The notes under the pieces are model-generated. The model did no database searches, was not told the DNA's origin, and saw only the letters and a list, made by a program, of their open reading frames with translations. Below, piece after piece: positions 17,112 to 26,458 of a DNA stretch of 64,000 nucleotides (positions are counted from its first letter, which is position 1; every line of letters begins with the position of its first letter). Source of the DNA: Halobacillus dabanensis. GTDB lineage: Bacteria > Bacillota > Bacilli > Bacillales > Halobacillaceae. The DNA lies in the NCBI RefSeq assembly GCF_900114165.1, contig NZ_FOSB01000002.1, positions 496,001 through 560,000 on the forward strand, given 5' to 3'. The position numbers were made by a program, and so were the translations under genes.

Positions 17112-17666
17112 ATGGAAGCAAAACGCGCAAAAGAAAGTTTAGTGATCAATACAGATCAGGTAATGATCAATGATTTAAATAATTACAATACATTGTTCGG
17201 CGGCGTCCTCATGAAGAAACTTGATAATAACGCCACCATATCGGCACGACGGCATGCTCGTGTGAAAGAATGCGTCACCGCTTCGACAGACTCGATTGAT
17301 TTCTTACATCCGATCCATCAAACCGATTCGGTGTGTGTAGAGTCCTTCGTTTCTTATACAGGGAACAAATCAATGGAAATCTTCTGTAAAGTAATTGCGG
17401 AAGACATGATTACAGGCCACCGCCGCATGGCTGCGACTGCTTTCTTGACGTTCGTCGCTCTTGATGAAAATAAAAAAGCTGTCAAAGTCCCGGCGGTTAT
17501 TCCAGAGACAAATGAAGAGAAATTCCTTTATCAGTCCGGCGAAGAGCGTGCGAAAACACGGAGGATCCGCCGGGAGCACAGCTCTCAGCTTACAGAAATA
17601 ATCGAACTTGAAAAACCATGGGAAGAAGGAGCAGATAAAAATGTTGAAATTAGCAAGCTTGGATGA
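17112..17666 (+). CDS. Acyl-CoA thioesterase, YkhA-type hotdog protein
   Basis: This 184-residue single-hotdog acyl-CoA thioesterase has an NTLFGG motif near residue 30 and the TASTDSIDFLHPI segment near 55, both typical of the YciA/YkhA (ACOT7-like) group. It hydrolyses acyl-CoA to free CoA and acid in the cytoplasm. The C-terminal extension is rich in Glu, Lys and Arg. The small helical gene at 17641 starts inside its end and is probably co-translated. Confidence 0.88.
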   Translation: MEAKRAKESLVINTDQVMINDLNNYNTLFGGVLMKKLDNNATISARRHARVKECVTASTDSIDFLHPIHQTDSVCVESFVSYTGNKSMEIFCKVIAEDMITGHRRMAATAFLTFVALDENKKAVKVPAVIPETNEEKFLYQSGEERAKTRRIRREHSSQLTEIIELEKPWEEGADKNVEISKLG

Positions 17667-18012
17667 ATTGTACGAAGCGAAAAAAGATTTGGAAGAAGTC
17701 AGCCGCCGCAACCCTGAGGTCTATGAAATATTGACACATGTCGTCAGTTTCACCCGTCAGCTTCAAATCAAGTATGGCTATATGGGGGCCCTTCTAATGG
17801 AAGAAGACTTGACAGCTACCTACCCGGAATTCGTTAAAGGTTCGATACTTTCTCTTTATAAAAAGGAAGTGGACAAACTAAAAAATCATGAGGATTTCCC
17901 AGTGGTCAAAGAGGTACTGGATCAATACCGTGACATCGGAGACGCTAAACTATTCTTATTGATTCTAGGAGCTAAACCGGAGCTACTCAAAGGATCAACG
18001 ATTATGAAATAA
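17641..18012 (+). CDS. Small helical protein of unknown function
   Basis: This 123-residue, mostly alpha-helical soluble protein has no signal or membrane segment. I do not recognise the family. The ATG at 17641 is preceded by GAAGGAG at a good distance and overlaps the thioesterase gene by 26 bp in another frame, so the two are translationally coupled. A strong terminator directly follows, which supports it as a real gene and as the end of the transcript. Function unknown; the coupling suggests a link to acyl-CoA metabolism, nothing more. Confidence 0.72.
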   Translation: MLKLASLDELYEAKKDLEEVSRRNPEVYEILTHVVSFTRQLQIKYGYMGALLMEEDLTATYPEFVKGSILSLYKKEVDKLKNHEDFPVVKEVLDQYRDIGDAKLFLLILGAKPELLKGSTIMK

Positions 18013-18019
18013 GCCAATG

Positions 18020-18056
18020 CCCGCCAGGAAGGTAATCCTTGCTGGCGGGTCTTTTT
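18020..18056 (+). terminator. Strong intrinsic terminator
   Basis: CCCGCCAG (18020-18027) pairs with CTGGCGGG (18042-18049), followed by TCTTTTT. Ends the thioesterase transcript. Confidence 0.92.
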
Positions 18057-18310
18057 AACTATTCGTCTTTTGGATTTTGAAAATAGAATAACCTCAACAA
18101 TTAACAACTTGGTTAACCCATCATTTTTCACACTAACGAAGTCGGGAAAGCCCACCCAATCGTCTGTCCAAGGAGATGAATAATCTGTCCGGTTTCAACG
18201 TTAATTTTTCCAACTCTCCCATGATTTCAGCCATTATCAGCTGTGATCCAGCCAAACCTATCTATTATTCAGCGATAAATGTCCATATTCAAGCGAAGAG
18301 CGGACGACAC

Positions 18311-18347
18311 AAAAAAGCCCTGAAAGAGTCTCCTCTTTTCAGGGCTT
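18311..18347 (-). terminator. Terminator of the alcohol dehydrogenase gene
   Basis: On the minus strand AAGCCCTGAAAAGAG pairs with CTCTTTCAGGGCTT, followed by T6. It is ten bases beyond the stop codon. The 18057-18310 spacer holds nothing recognisable. Confidence 0.9.
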
Positions 18348-18357
18348 CCATTAAATA

Positions 18358-19452
18358 TCAATGCTCCATTTTAACAATCGGTTTGACCGTTTTTCCGTCT
18401 GCTGAATCAGCGAATGCCTGGTTGATTTCTTCCAGCGAATAATATTTAACAAGTTTATCGAACGGGAATTTACCCATCTTGTAATATTCGATCATTTTCG
18501 GAATGAACACTTGGGGCACAGCATCTCCTTCGATCGCTCCGACTAATGCTTTTCCTTCCGCCATGATGTCTTCAAAAACGTTGAACGTCGTATCAGGCGT
18601 TACACCGACAACAGCAGATGTTCCCATGGGACGAAGGGCGAGCACAGATTGACGAGTCACTTCCGGGACCCCTGTCGTTTCTACAGAATAATGGGTACCA
18701 CCATCTGTCACTTGTTTAATTTCTTCCACAACGTCGACTTCTTTACCGTTGAAGGTGTGAGTCGCTCCGAGTTCTCTTGCAGATTCAAGCCTGCTGTCAT
18801 GAACGTCGACGGCAATGATTTTAGAGGCTCCGACAATCTTAGCGGCCATGATAGCACTCAATCCTACAGCACCGCATCCATATACAGCGATCGTTTCACC
18901 GAAGGCTGGTTGAAGCTTATTCAATACGGTTCCACTGCCTGTTTGTATTCCGCACCCGAGTGGGCCAAGCAGCTCGAGATCAACATCCTTGTCCACCTTC
19001 ACCACATTCCGCTCATGAGCGACGGCATACATACCGAACGAGGACTGTCCGAAAAAGCTGGAAAGCTCCTGACCTCCTTTGTAAATACGGTGGGTTCCAT
19101 CAGGCATTTTACCCCCAAAATTCAACTCCACCATCACATCACAGTAAGCAGGATTTCCGGTCAAGCAATTTTCACATTGGCCGCAGGAAGAAAAGGAAAG
19201 AACTACATGATCTCCTTCTTCCACGGAACGTACACCTTCCCCTACCTTCTCGACGATTCCTGATCCTTCATGACCAAGAACGGCAGGAAGCGGAGTAGGT
19301 GCCTCCTGGTCTCTTGCTACCGCATCGGTATGGCATACACCGGAAGCTACTACTTTAATCAACACTTCATTCGCTTTCGGTTCTTGCAATTCGACTTCAT
19401 CTATTTGGAAGTCAGCTCCCTTGTCATAAGTAATAGCTGCTTTCGTCTTCAT
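18358..19452 (-). CDS. Zinc-dependent NAD alcohol dehydrogenase (class III/aryl-alcohol type)
   Basis: This 364-residue medium-chain dehydrogenase has catalytic zinc ligands in GVCHTD (C40) and GHEGSG (H61, E62), the structural zinc cysteines C90, C93, C96 and C104, and a Rossmann GCGAVG near 194. Its overall pattern follows the class III and aryl-alcohol dehydrogenase branch, which oxidises benzyl-type or long-chain alcohols or S-hydroxymethyl adducts with NAD. AGGAGG precedes the ATG at 19452. Both sides carry terminators, so it is a single-gene unit. The substrate is uncertain. Confidence 0.88.
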   Translation of the reverse strand: MKTKAAITYDKGADFQIDEVELQEPKANEVLIKVVASGVCHTDAVARDQEAPTPLPAVLGHEGSGIVEKVGEGVRSVEEGDHVVLSFSSCGQCENCLTGNPAYCDVMVELNFGGKMPDGTHRIYKGGQELSSFFGQSSFGMYAVAHERNVVKVDKDVDLELLGPLGCGIQTGSGTVLNKLQPAFGETIAVYGCGAVGLSAIMAAKIVGASKIIAVDVHDSRLESARELGATHTFNGKEVDVVEEIKQVTDGGTHYSVETTGVPEVTRQSVLALRPMGTSAVVGVTPDTTFNVFEDIMAEGKALVGAIEGDAVPQVFIPKMIEYYKMGKFPFDKLVKYYSLEEINQAFADSADGKTVKPIVKMEH

Positions 19453-19588
19453 GTAACTCCTCCTGTTATATATGCTTGAATTTTTATGTTCCCCTGTATT
19501 TTCATATATAAACGAAGGAAATAGGTAGAGAGTAGGGTGACTCTTTTCTTATGTGGTTTTCTGAAGCAGGCGAAATAATTTTTCCAGT

Positions 19589-19618
19589 CAAAAAAAGAAC
19601 CTTGCCCGATTGCAAGGT
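19589..19618 (-). terminator. Terminator of the FAH-family gene
   Basis: On the minus strand ACCTTGC pairs with GCAAGGT around AATCGG, followed by TTCTTTTTTT. Confidence 0.88.
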
Positions 19619-19626
19619 CCTCCCGG

Positions 19627-20382
19627 TTATTGCTTCACACGATTCGTAAGTTTTCCGATTCCTTCTATTTCTATTTCTACCTGATCGCCAGGAGACAACG
19701 CCCCCACTCCCGCTGGCGTTCCTGTCAAAATTACATCACCAGGTTTTAGTGTCATCACTTCTGTCACTTTTACAAGCAGCTTTTCGATATTGTGGATCAA
19801 GTCGCTCGTGTTCGATTGTTGTCTGACTTCCCCATTCAAAGTAAGCTTTATATCCGCATGATTCGGATCCATCTCAGTTTCGATAACAGGGCCGAGTGGT
19901 TTAAAAGTGGCAAAAGATTTCGCCCGGGTAAATTGTCCATCTTTCTTTTGTAAATGACGATCAGATACATCATTACCAATGGTGTACCCGAAAACATAAG
20001 AAAGCGCATCTTCCTCGGAAACGTTTTTCGCCTTTTTCCCAATCACGATGGCGATCTCTGCTTCATAGTCGATTCGGTGGTCCAGATTCGGAAGTACAAT
20101 TTCTTCGCCTTCGGAGATGACTGCGCTTGGGGAAACCATCCACATCATCGGTTCCTCCGGCAGCGGCTTACCCGTTTCTTCTGCATGGGAAGCGTAATTA
20201 AGCCCGATGCAGACCACTTGAGACGGCTCGACAGGTGGTAACACTGTCACTTCGTCGAAGGCATATGTATTGGAACTTTTTTCTGCCCCTTCAAGGAAAT
20301 CCCCGTTCAGCTTTGTTATCTTCTGATCTTCCAATACACCAAAATGATTTTCTCCATCTTTTTGAAAACGAAGGTATTTCAT
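19627..20382 (-). CDS. Fumarylacetoacetate hydrolase-family protein
   Basis: This 251-residue protein has a C-terminal FAH domain: the metal-binding and catalytic segments are IGLNYASHAEE (near residue 60), IDYEAEIAIVIG (near 108) and YTIGNDVSDRHLQ (near 135), and it ends with the GDVILTGTPAGVG block. FAH-family enzymes are Mg-dependent hydrolases, isomerases, decarboxylases or tautomerases of beta-diketo acids; acylpyruvate hydrolase or oxaloacetate tautomerase are common activities for this length. A GGGGGAAAG ribosome site precedes the ATG. Single gene; the context does not name the substrate. Confidence 0.88.
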   Translation of the reverse strand: MKYLRFQKDGENHFGVLEDQKITKLNGDFLEGAEKSSNTYAFDEVTVLPPVEPSQVVCIGLNYASHAEETGKPLPEEPMMWMVSPSAVISEGEEIVLPNLDHRIDYEAEIAIVIGKKAKNVSEEDALSYVFGYTIGNDVSDRHLQKKDGQFTRAKSFATFKPLGPVIETEMDPNHADIKLTLNGEVRQQSNTSDLIHNIEKLLVKVTEVMTLKPGDVILTGTPAGVGALSPGDQVEIEIEGIGKLTNRVKQ

Positions 20383-20593
20383 GTACTTTCCCCCTAGTGA
20401 AATGATATATTTTTCATAATGTTCTTAATAATCAATTGTAAACTTCTTCGCTTAAAAGGAAAAGTACTTACGCTTGATTTGATTCTCACTCGGGTATGTA
20501 AGTAATAGTGGTCTTTTACATATAGTCTCTTATTTATGGCCCGACTCCCCATCGAAACAATCAAAAAATCTCAATTAAAAGGTGTTGAAATCC

Positions 20594-21520
20594 ATGTTCA
20601 CCCAAGCTCTCTCTACCATAAAAACCGGTTGGTTATTGCTTCGATCCGTGGCTGTCATTTCTTCTAGTGTCGCCACCATCGTTTCCACAATGCTGCCTTT
20701 ATACCTTTACTTCCCTATATCAGGAAACCAATGGATGATCACTTTCACCCTGTTAGTACTTGGTGCTTTCCTCATCCACGGGGTGTTGACCCATCTTTTG
20801 AATGATTATATCGACGACCAGTCAGGGACAGATGCCCATAGTCCAGCAATTTTGTCAGGAGGAAGCCGGGTGATCCAGACAGGTTTGGTTTCTTCCCAGA
20901 CGATGTGGCAGTTGGGAAAAGGGCTGATTGTCGTCTTACTTATGACGACGATCGCTTTTGCCTTTTTCCAGTTTTATAAATTGGCGATCTTGTTAGCTAT
21001 CGGGCTTTGGGGTGCTATCTCCTACTCCCTTCCCCCTTTCCGACTAAGTTACCGTCCTTTTGTCGGGGAATGGCTCGCTACTTTTCCATCGGTACTTTTT
21101 CTTGGACTTGCCGGAGCCTGGCTTACCTTCGATACACTCCCTGAATGGGCAGTCCAGAACGCTGCCATTAATGCTTTATTCTGCATCGCCTGGGTGATGG
21201 TCCACCATATCCCTGATCGTGATGCCGACCAGCAAGCACATCCGATCAAACAGACAAGCGTCGTTTGGGCTGCAAATAAATTCGGTCCGGCATACAGCCG
21301 TCTGCCTGCTCTTTTTTACTTTGGAATGACAGGGCTTTGCGCCTTCTGGCTAGGCACGGAGCGGATGTGGGCAGCGTTTGGTATGGTAGCCATTGTAATC
21401 ACGGCCATCTGTTTAATTTTCAAAATGGATGTGGATGATCACCAGCAGGTTTCCAATTATGAAAAGATAATTTTGATTCTAGCTATGATCAATGCGGTCT
21501 GGTTAGGTATTTTTATATAA
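20594..21520 (+). CDS. UbiA-family prenyltransferase (MenA-like)
   Basis: This 308-residue membrane protein has about eight or nine transmembrane helices and the two Asp-rich UbiA motifs: NDYIDDQSGTD near residues 68-78 and DRDAD near 206. Such enzymes attach a polyprenyl chain to an aromatic or quinone precursor. It is shorter in loops than canonical MenA and lies outside any menaquinone cluster, so the acceptor is unclear. The start at 20594 is favoured because AAAGGTG lies nine bases upstream; in-frame GTG and TTG codons at 20582 and 20585 overlap that site. Confidence 0.83.
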   Translation: MFTQALSTIKTGWLLLRSVAVISSSVATIVSTMLPLYLYFPISGNQWMITFTLLVLGAFLIHGVLTHLLNDYIDDQSGTDAHSPAILSGGSRVIQTGLVSSQTMWQLGKGLIVVLLMTTIAFAFFQFYKLAILLAIGLWGAISYSLPPFRLSYRPFVGEWLATFPSVLFLGLAGAWLTFDTLPEWAVQNAAINALFCIAWVMVHHIPDRDADQQAHPIKQTSVVWAANKFGPAYSRLPALFYFGMTGLCAFWLGTERMWAAFGMVAIVITAICLIFKMDVDDHQQVSNYEKIILILAMINAVWLGIFI

Positions 21521-21524
21521 ATGC

Positions 21525-21558
21525 AAAAGAGAGTCTGACCGCCAGACTCTCTTTTATT
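21525..21558 (+). terminator. Terminator of the UbiA-family gene
   Basis: AAAAGAGAGTCTG (21525-21537) pairs perfectly with CAGACTCTCTTTT (21543-21555). Confidence 0.92.
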
Positions 21559-21580
21559 GTTCTTCGGCACGAAAGGTCCT

Positions 21581-21620
21581 CCTTTAGTTCACTAACGGAG
21601 TGGGGGTCAGGCATCAAAAT
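21581..21620 (+). repeat. Short dispersed repeat, copy 1
   Basis: CCTTTAGTTCACTAACGGAG followed by TGGGGGTCAGGCATCAAAAT. One of at least eight degenerate copies in this window, all in the same orientation and nearly all intergenic. Confidence 0.75.
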
Positions 21621-21729
21621 AACAAACATCAACGGGAGTTTGGCCGCGTATAATGTCATGATTGCCTCGAATACCTACCGAAAGGAGGAGTACATAAGCA
21701 GTACGACTAAGTGAAAAGGAGTGAACGTG

Positions 21730-22596
21730 ATGCAACAATGCGCCCATTGCAAAACAGCCTATCAAGGAGGAAAGTTCTGTGGTAACTGCGGGAAACCATT
21801 TGAACCCTTAGAAAATGGGGAAACATTTACAACGGAACTCCCTTCAACAATTAACGAACAAGCCACCAGTCCAGCCATGTCAGAGCAATCCCACTTTTCT
21901 TCCCAACAACATAGACAAGTCATCACTGCAACGCCGGCAGTAGTCAACACGGATAATGCCCAACGCCCATCCGGAAAGTTTATCGAGTCCACGAAAGATT
22001 ATTTCGAATATTTGAAGGTTGTGTGTAAAGAACCGACCAATGCATTTCGAGAAGGAATGGATGATAATTATTCGAAAGCAAGAAATACGTTCCTACTATT
22101 CCTTCTTTTCTCCGTGCTTACCGTGCATCTTGCAACACAAAAAATAACAGATATGTTCGGCTTTTTCGGTTTCGGGTTTGACGTGTCGTTCATGACCGTA
22201 CTTTTTCCTGTCCTGATTGTATCCCTTCTAGCCATCACAATTGTTTGTGCCACGATGTTCCTTTTACTGAAAATAAGAAATCCTGACCCCCCTTCTTTCA
22301 GGGAAGTATCCGGCAGATTCGTTACCTTCCTGACGATTCCGATGGTCCTACTAGCCGTCACATGTTTATTCTTGCTGCTTGGTCTTGGGTCTTTGATTCC
22401 ATTTACCAACGCGCTAATATTATTTGGACTTGCATCCAGTATTCCATTCACCCTTTACTCTTTGCACCATGAGAAAAAGCTCGGCCTGGATCCTTTCATC
22501 CATACCATGCTTACGTATTTGATATTATTCCTGTTACTGCGTGTCGTAGTGAACCAATTCATTTCAAGCATGACTAATATGTTCATGCCGTTCTAG
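21730..22596 (+). CDS. Zinc-ribbon membrane protein of unknown function
   Basis: This 288-residue protein starts with a rubredoxin-like zinc ribbon: paired cysteines in CAHC and CGNC within the first 25 residues. A polar linker rich in Ser, Thr and Gln (to about residue 85) follows, then about five or six transmembrane helices. The ATG at 21730 is eight bases after GGAG. It faces the TcaA-like zinc-ribbon protein at 22679-24520 tail to tail, separated only by a bidirectional terminator. A sensing or envelope-stress role is conceivable; no function can be assigned. Confidence 0.78.
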   Translation: MQQCAHCKTAYQGGKFCGNCGKPFEPLENGETFTTELPSTINEQATSPAMSEQSHFSSQQHRQVITATPAVVNTDNAQRPSGKFIESTKDYFEYLKVVCKEPTNAFREGMDDNYSKARNTFLLFLLFSVLTVHLATQKITDMFGFFGFGFDVSFMTVLFPVLIVSLLAITIVCATMFLLLKIRNPDPPSFREVSGRFVTFLTIPMVLLAVTCLFLLLGLGSLIPFTNALILFGLASSIPFTLYSLHHEKKLGLDPFIHTMLTYLILFLLLRVVVNQFISSMTNMFMPF

Positions 22597-22626
22597 CGGT
22601 TAAAATCAATAATCTGCTTGAACAAC

Positions 22627-22670
22627 AAACGCGTGAAATCAGGTTTGGAATCTGATTTCACGCGTTTTTA
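22627..22670. terminator. Bidirectional terminator between the two zinc-ribbon genes
   Basis: ACGCGTGAAATCAG (22629-22642) pairs perfectly with CTGATTTCACGCGT (22652-22665); T-rich tail on the plus side. Confidence 0.9.
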
Positions 22671-22678
22671 TTTACCCT

Positions 22679-24520
22679 TCAATCCCGTACTGTCTCTAAA
22701 ATATCAATTCTCTCTATTTTATAACTCCCCTCCTCATCCACTGTTAACGTATATTCCTTTTCACGGTTATAATCGGTCCGCTCGCCATTATGAGTGAAAG
22801 TGAACGTTTCATGCATGAACACGATCGCACCATCAGCAGTGGTCTCCACATTCAAAGGTTCGTTCAAGGTAAAATTAAAATCAAAAGAATCTTCGACTTC
22901 TGTTTCCACATAGTCCTTCAATTCATGATATGCCGTACTATCATCTAATAAATAGTCTTTAGCAATCGAAAAGTCGACAGCGTTAAGAGCAGCCTCATAA
23001 GAGTTTCTAAACTCAATGACAAACTGAGCAGGATGCTTAGCTTCCAAATTTTCCACTGGTGTATCCTGTTCAGGAATCTCCAATTGAAAAACATCCGAAT
23101 CTTCCATGATCGGGACTGTTTCCTTGAAATCTTCTTCATAGTCCAAAGATAAATATTCCACATCATCTATTTCCCAACCATCGTTAAAAACCATGTGATA
23201 GCTTAAGGTATTATTATAAAAGCCGGGATCTCCCGGACCTTCCGCTGTTAAGAAATGACTCTCAAAGTATTCCATCCTTACATCAGCACGGATATAGTAC
23301 TTATCATCACGCTTCGTCAGGTATTTATCTGCACGCGACATTTCCATATTCTTCACCCAAAGCTGAGTGGTATAGCCTTCATCATCCCATCCACTGATTC
23401 TTTCTAGTACATCTTCTTCAAAATCTTCGGTTACATGTTCCAGTGGCAATTCTCCCTTTGTTTCAAAGGACACTAAATAGGATTGATAATATTCTCCTAC
23501 TATTTTCGCGATTTCCTTTTCCATGTCATCGCTGTATTCGAAGTTCACCTCTACATTCGGTTCCTTCAAAGCAATAGTGTCAGACTTCATTACCCCCCAA
23601 GGAAATTCCGCTTCCACCTCCACCTTTACAGAACCATCCAGCATCACAGGACCGTATGACTCTTTTGAAAATGGATCGAAGTCCACCAGTTCTCCATTCA
23701 CATATAGCTTAGCTGAACCCTCAGGCATCGCTTCTGTTTCAAATGTGACAGTGTCGGCTTTCATTTGGAAGTGAACATCCTTGCTGGAAGTCCCCCATAG
23801 CTCCACTTCTTCCGTAGTAGTCAAATCAGCTGTGTCATTTTTATAAGCAGCAGAAAATTGATAGATTCCAGGGAAGAGCGGTCCATACTCCTGTCCCTCA
23901 CCATCTTCGGACGCCGTATAAACCTCACTTTCTCCATGCGTTACTTTCGTCCCTTTATAATCCGAGTGGAGTGTAACAAACACTGGTTTCACTGCGAGAC
24001 GGTAGCGGTCAAAAAATAAAAACTTCCCGTCTTGAACAATGGTTATAAAGTAATCTTCATCCAGCCATTCATCCCAAAGTTCCTCTTCTTTCGATTTCGG
24101 CTCATCCAACTGTCCTTCCAGTTCCTCCAATAATGCCTCTGCTTCCCCTGGATACTCGGTAAGATAATCCAAAAACGCCTGCGTACCCTCTTCATCCACT
24201 TTCTCGTCGGAGTCTTCAAAAACAAACAAATCTGCCAGCACCTTAGTATCCTTCTGTTCTACGGCCTCTTCATACTTTTGGACAAGGCTTGTTTTTGAAT
24301 TCATATTTGACCCAAGCAAGTATGTAGTGACTAACAGGAAAACGATCATGATACCGACTACCGACCATAGTTTCTGTTTCTTTGATAACTTCTTCTTTCC
24401 GGGCTTTATTGATGGCTCTTCAGATTCCGGACTTGATGCAGGATCAACTGGATGCCCGCATTCCAAGCAAAACTTATTCCCCTCGACCAGCTCTTCTCCA
24501 CACTCTCGACAGTATTTCAT
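22679..24520 (-). CDS. TcaA/YvbJ-like zinc-ribbon, single-pass membrane protein
   Basis: This 613-residue protein starts with a zinc ribbon (CRECG and CLECG within residues 4-22), has a Lys-rich stretch, one transmembrane helix at about residues 55-75, and a large, acidic extracellular part with repeated beta-rich modules. This matches the TcaA family, linked to glycopeptide susceptibility in Staphylococcus, and YvbJ of Bacillus. It should display an acidic ectodomain at the cell surface; the high Asp and Glu content fits a salt-adapted host. The start at 24520 follows AAAAGGAGG; earlier in-frame codons lack a ribosome site. Confidence 0.83.
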   Translation of the reverse strand: MKYCRECGEELVEGNKFCLECGHPVDPASSPESEEPSIKPGKKKLSKKQKLWSVVGIMIVFLLVTTYLLGSNMNSKTSLVQKYEEAVEQKDTKVLADLFVFEDSDEKVDEEGTQAFLDYLTEYPGEAEALLEELEGQLDEPKSKEEELWDEWLDEDYFITIVQDGKFLFFDRYRLAVKPVFVTLHSDYKGTKVTHGESEVYTASEDGEGQEYGPLFPGIYQFSAAYKNDTADLTTTEEVELWGTSSKDVHFQMKADTVTFETEAMPEGSAKLYVNGELVDFDPFSKESYGPVMLDGSVKVEVEAEFPWGVMKSDTIALKEPNVEVNFEYSDDMEKEIAKIVGEYYQSYLVSFETKGELPLEHVTEDFEEDVLERISGWDDEGYTTQLWVKNMEMSRADKYLTKRDDKYYIRADVRMEYFESHFLTAEGPGDPGFYNNTLSYHMVFNDGWEIDDVEYLSLDYEEDFKETVPIMEDSDVFQLEIPEQDTPVENLEAKHPAQFVIEFRNSYEAALNAVDFSIAKDYLLDDSTAYHELKDYVETEVEDSFDFNFTLNEPLNVETTADGAIVFMHETFTFTHNGERTDYNREKEYTLTVDEEGSYKIERIDILETVRD

Positions 24521-24660
24521 AAAGCCCTCCTTTTCTCTAGGAACATTGATGGGTAATCCCCTCAAATCATCCTATGAAAACGGTGGGGTAATCATACTGT
24601 AATGTAAAGCCGCCATTTACCTTACATACACTTAACCATAATCTAATGTTCATAAATAGA

Positions 24661-24699
24661 AGGGAGAGTCAGTTATTGATCGCTGACTCTCCCTTTTTG
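24661..24699. terminator. Perfect hairpin after the chemoreceptor gene
   Basis: AGGGAGAGTCAG (24661-24672) pairs with CTGACTCTCCCT (24683-24694). The T run is on the plus side; on the minus side, where the receptor gene ends, the tail is only moderately T-rich. Confidence 0.75.
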
Positions 24700-24719
24700 A
24701 AGATACTTATTCTATTCCC

Positions 24720-26423
24720 TTATATTTTGAATTTCTGTACATAACCATTCAATGTTTCGGCTAGTTTGGACAATTCATTGGAACTATCCGCTACTTCTTC
24801 CATTGAACTGCTAGTCTGTTGAGCAGATGCCGAGGTTTGTTCCACACCGGCAGCAGCTTCTTCGGAAATGGATGCGATTTCTTCGACGGAAGCATTCATT
24901 TCTTGACTGCTTGCTGATATCGCAGACAAGTTACTTGTTACAGATTGAATGTCATTTGTCATTTCTTTGGCAGCTTCATTAATTTTCGTGAAAGTTTCAC
25001 GGGTGGTCTTCATCTGGCTGGTCCCTTTTTCAACTTCCTGGTAGCCTCCCTGCAAGGATTCTGCCATATCTGCGGATTCTGTTTGTATGCTTTCTACAAT
25101 GCCAGTTATGTCCGTAACTGATTCCGCTACTTGTTCGGCAAGTTTCCGTACTTCATCCGCGACAACCGCAAAGCCTTTCCCATGTTCTCCTGCCCGTGCC
25201 GCTTCAATCGCTGCATTAAGGGCTAAAAGATTGGTTTGATCGGCGATATCTCTAATGACTGATACTAATTTTGAAATTTCTTGTGACTGGGAATCCAACC
25301 CTTTCACCTTCTGTACAGCTTCCTGTACGATTTTATCAATGGCAGCCATTTGCTGAACTGACAAATTCATCAATTGGCTTCCTTCTGTGGTCATACCTAG
25401 TACATTTTCAGAAGACTGTCGGATGTTCTCACCATTGGCATTCGCTTCCTCCACTTGTGTAGAAAAGGTAGTCATAGCGGAAGAGAGATCTGTTGCATTG
25501 TTTGCCTGAGATTCAGAACCTGAAGCCAGTTCCTGCATAGTTACAGCTACTTGCTCCGATCCGGACCTCACTTCATTGGCCGATTGCGTCAATTCTTCAC
25601 TTTGGCTGCTGACCGTTTCGGAAACCTCAGAGATTTGGCTGATCATTTCTTTCAAGTTTGTACTCATCGTATTAATACTTTGAGCCAGTTGCCCAATTTC
25701 GTCTTTTCCATCATACTCAATAGCTTGGATACTAAGATTTCCATCTGCAATCTGGTTACTAACATCCACCACTTCATGCAGGTTCCTGGTTACCATCCGA
25801 CTTATAAAGTAAACAAGCAAGCCACCAATAAGAACAGAGATGCCTACGGATGCAAGGAGGATCAATAGTGTTAATTGCTGATCTTTTTTTGCCTTTATGA
25901 TGGCATTAGCACGCTGATCATTCACCACCGTACGGAGTTCTGCTAACAAATCCACCGTTTCGGAACGGATCGTATTCGAATCCTGCAGCAAGCTATCCGC
26001 CGCTTCTGTTTCTCCATTTTGAACTGCGGGTACAATCTGTTCCATAAAGACATCATTCATTTCTTTATCCATAGCGACGATTTGGTCAAATAAAGCAAGC
26101 TCTTTTTCAGAATCCATCTTGCTTCGTATATCTGCTTCTAAAGTGTTGAAGTTTTCCCTGCGCTTTTCAAATTCATCGATATAGATTTGTTCGGGGGTTC
26201 GTACATAATCGATGACCCGAATACTTTTTGAACGGGTCAATGAACCCATTTCAGTGATTTTCAAAGCCCTGTCCCCTCGTCTTTCCAGCGCATCTATATC
26301 ATCACCTATACTAGTGATCAATGTAGTTACTACTACTGTCGAAATACCAAATAAGACAAAAACGACGATTAAAGTAAGACCGTATTTCCATGCTATACTC
26401 AAATTCCTTAACTTTTGTTTCAT
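24720..26423 (-). CDS. Methyl-accepting chemotaxis protein
   Basis: This 567-residue receptor has an N-terminal transmembrane helix (about 13-35), an extracellular helical four-helix-bundle-like sensor, a second helix (about 183-205), a HAMP domain, and a long cytoplasmic coiled coil with the conserved signalling tip ([19 protein letters not shown], about residue 400). The ligand is not evident. The tip motif should contact CheA and CheW at the cell pole. It follows a CheX-like gene by 35 bp and is probably co-transcribed with it. Confidence 0.95.
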   Translation of the reverse strand: MKQKLRNLSIAWKYGLTLIVVFVLFGISTVVVTTLITSIGDDIDALERRGDRALKITEMGSLTRSKSIRVIDYVRTPEQIYIDEFEKRRENFNTLEADIRSKMDSEKELALFDQIVAMDKEMNDVFMEQIVPAVQNGETEAADSLLQDSNTIRSETVDLLAELRTVVNDQRANAIIKAKKDQQLTLLILLASVGISVLIGGLLVYFISRMVTRNLHEVVDVSNQIADGNLSIQAIEYDGKDEIGQLAQSINTMSTNLKEMISQISEVSETVSSQSEELTQSANEVRSGSEQVAVTMQELASGSESQANNATDLSSAMTTFSTQVEEANANGENIRQSSENVLGMTTEGSQLMNLSVQQMAAIDKIVQEAVQKVKGLDSQSQEISKLVSVIRDIADQTNLLALNAAIEAARAGEHGKGFAVVADEVRKLAEQVAESVTDITGIVESIQTESADMAESLQGGYQEVEKGTSQMKTTRETFTKINEAAKEMTNDIQSVTSNLSAISASSQEMNASVEEIASISEEAAAGVEQTSASAQQTSSSMEEVADSSNELSKLAETLNGYVQKFKI

Positions 26424-26458
26424 TTATTTTCCTCCTAAGTATTCAAATGCTTCTGTTC

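Noticed and set aside
18176-18442. 88-codon plus-strand frame between the thioesterase transcript and the alcohol dehydrogenase
   Set aside because: It runs across a terminator and antisense into the dehydrogenase gene; shadow frame.
18649-19298. Long plus-strand frames (204 and 112 codons) opposite the alcohol dehydrogenase
   Set aside because: Antisense shadows of a GC-richer gene with all zinc ligands intact.
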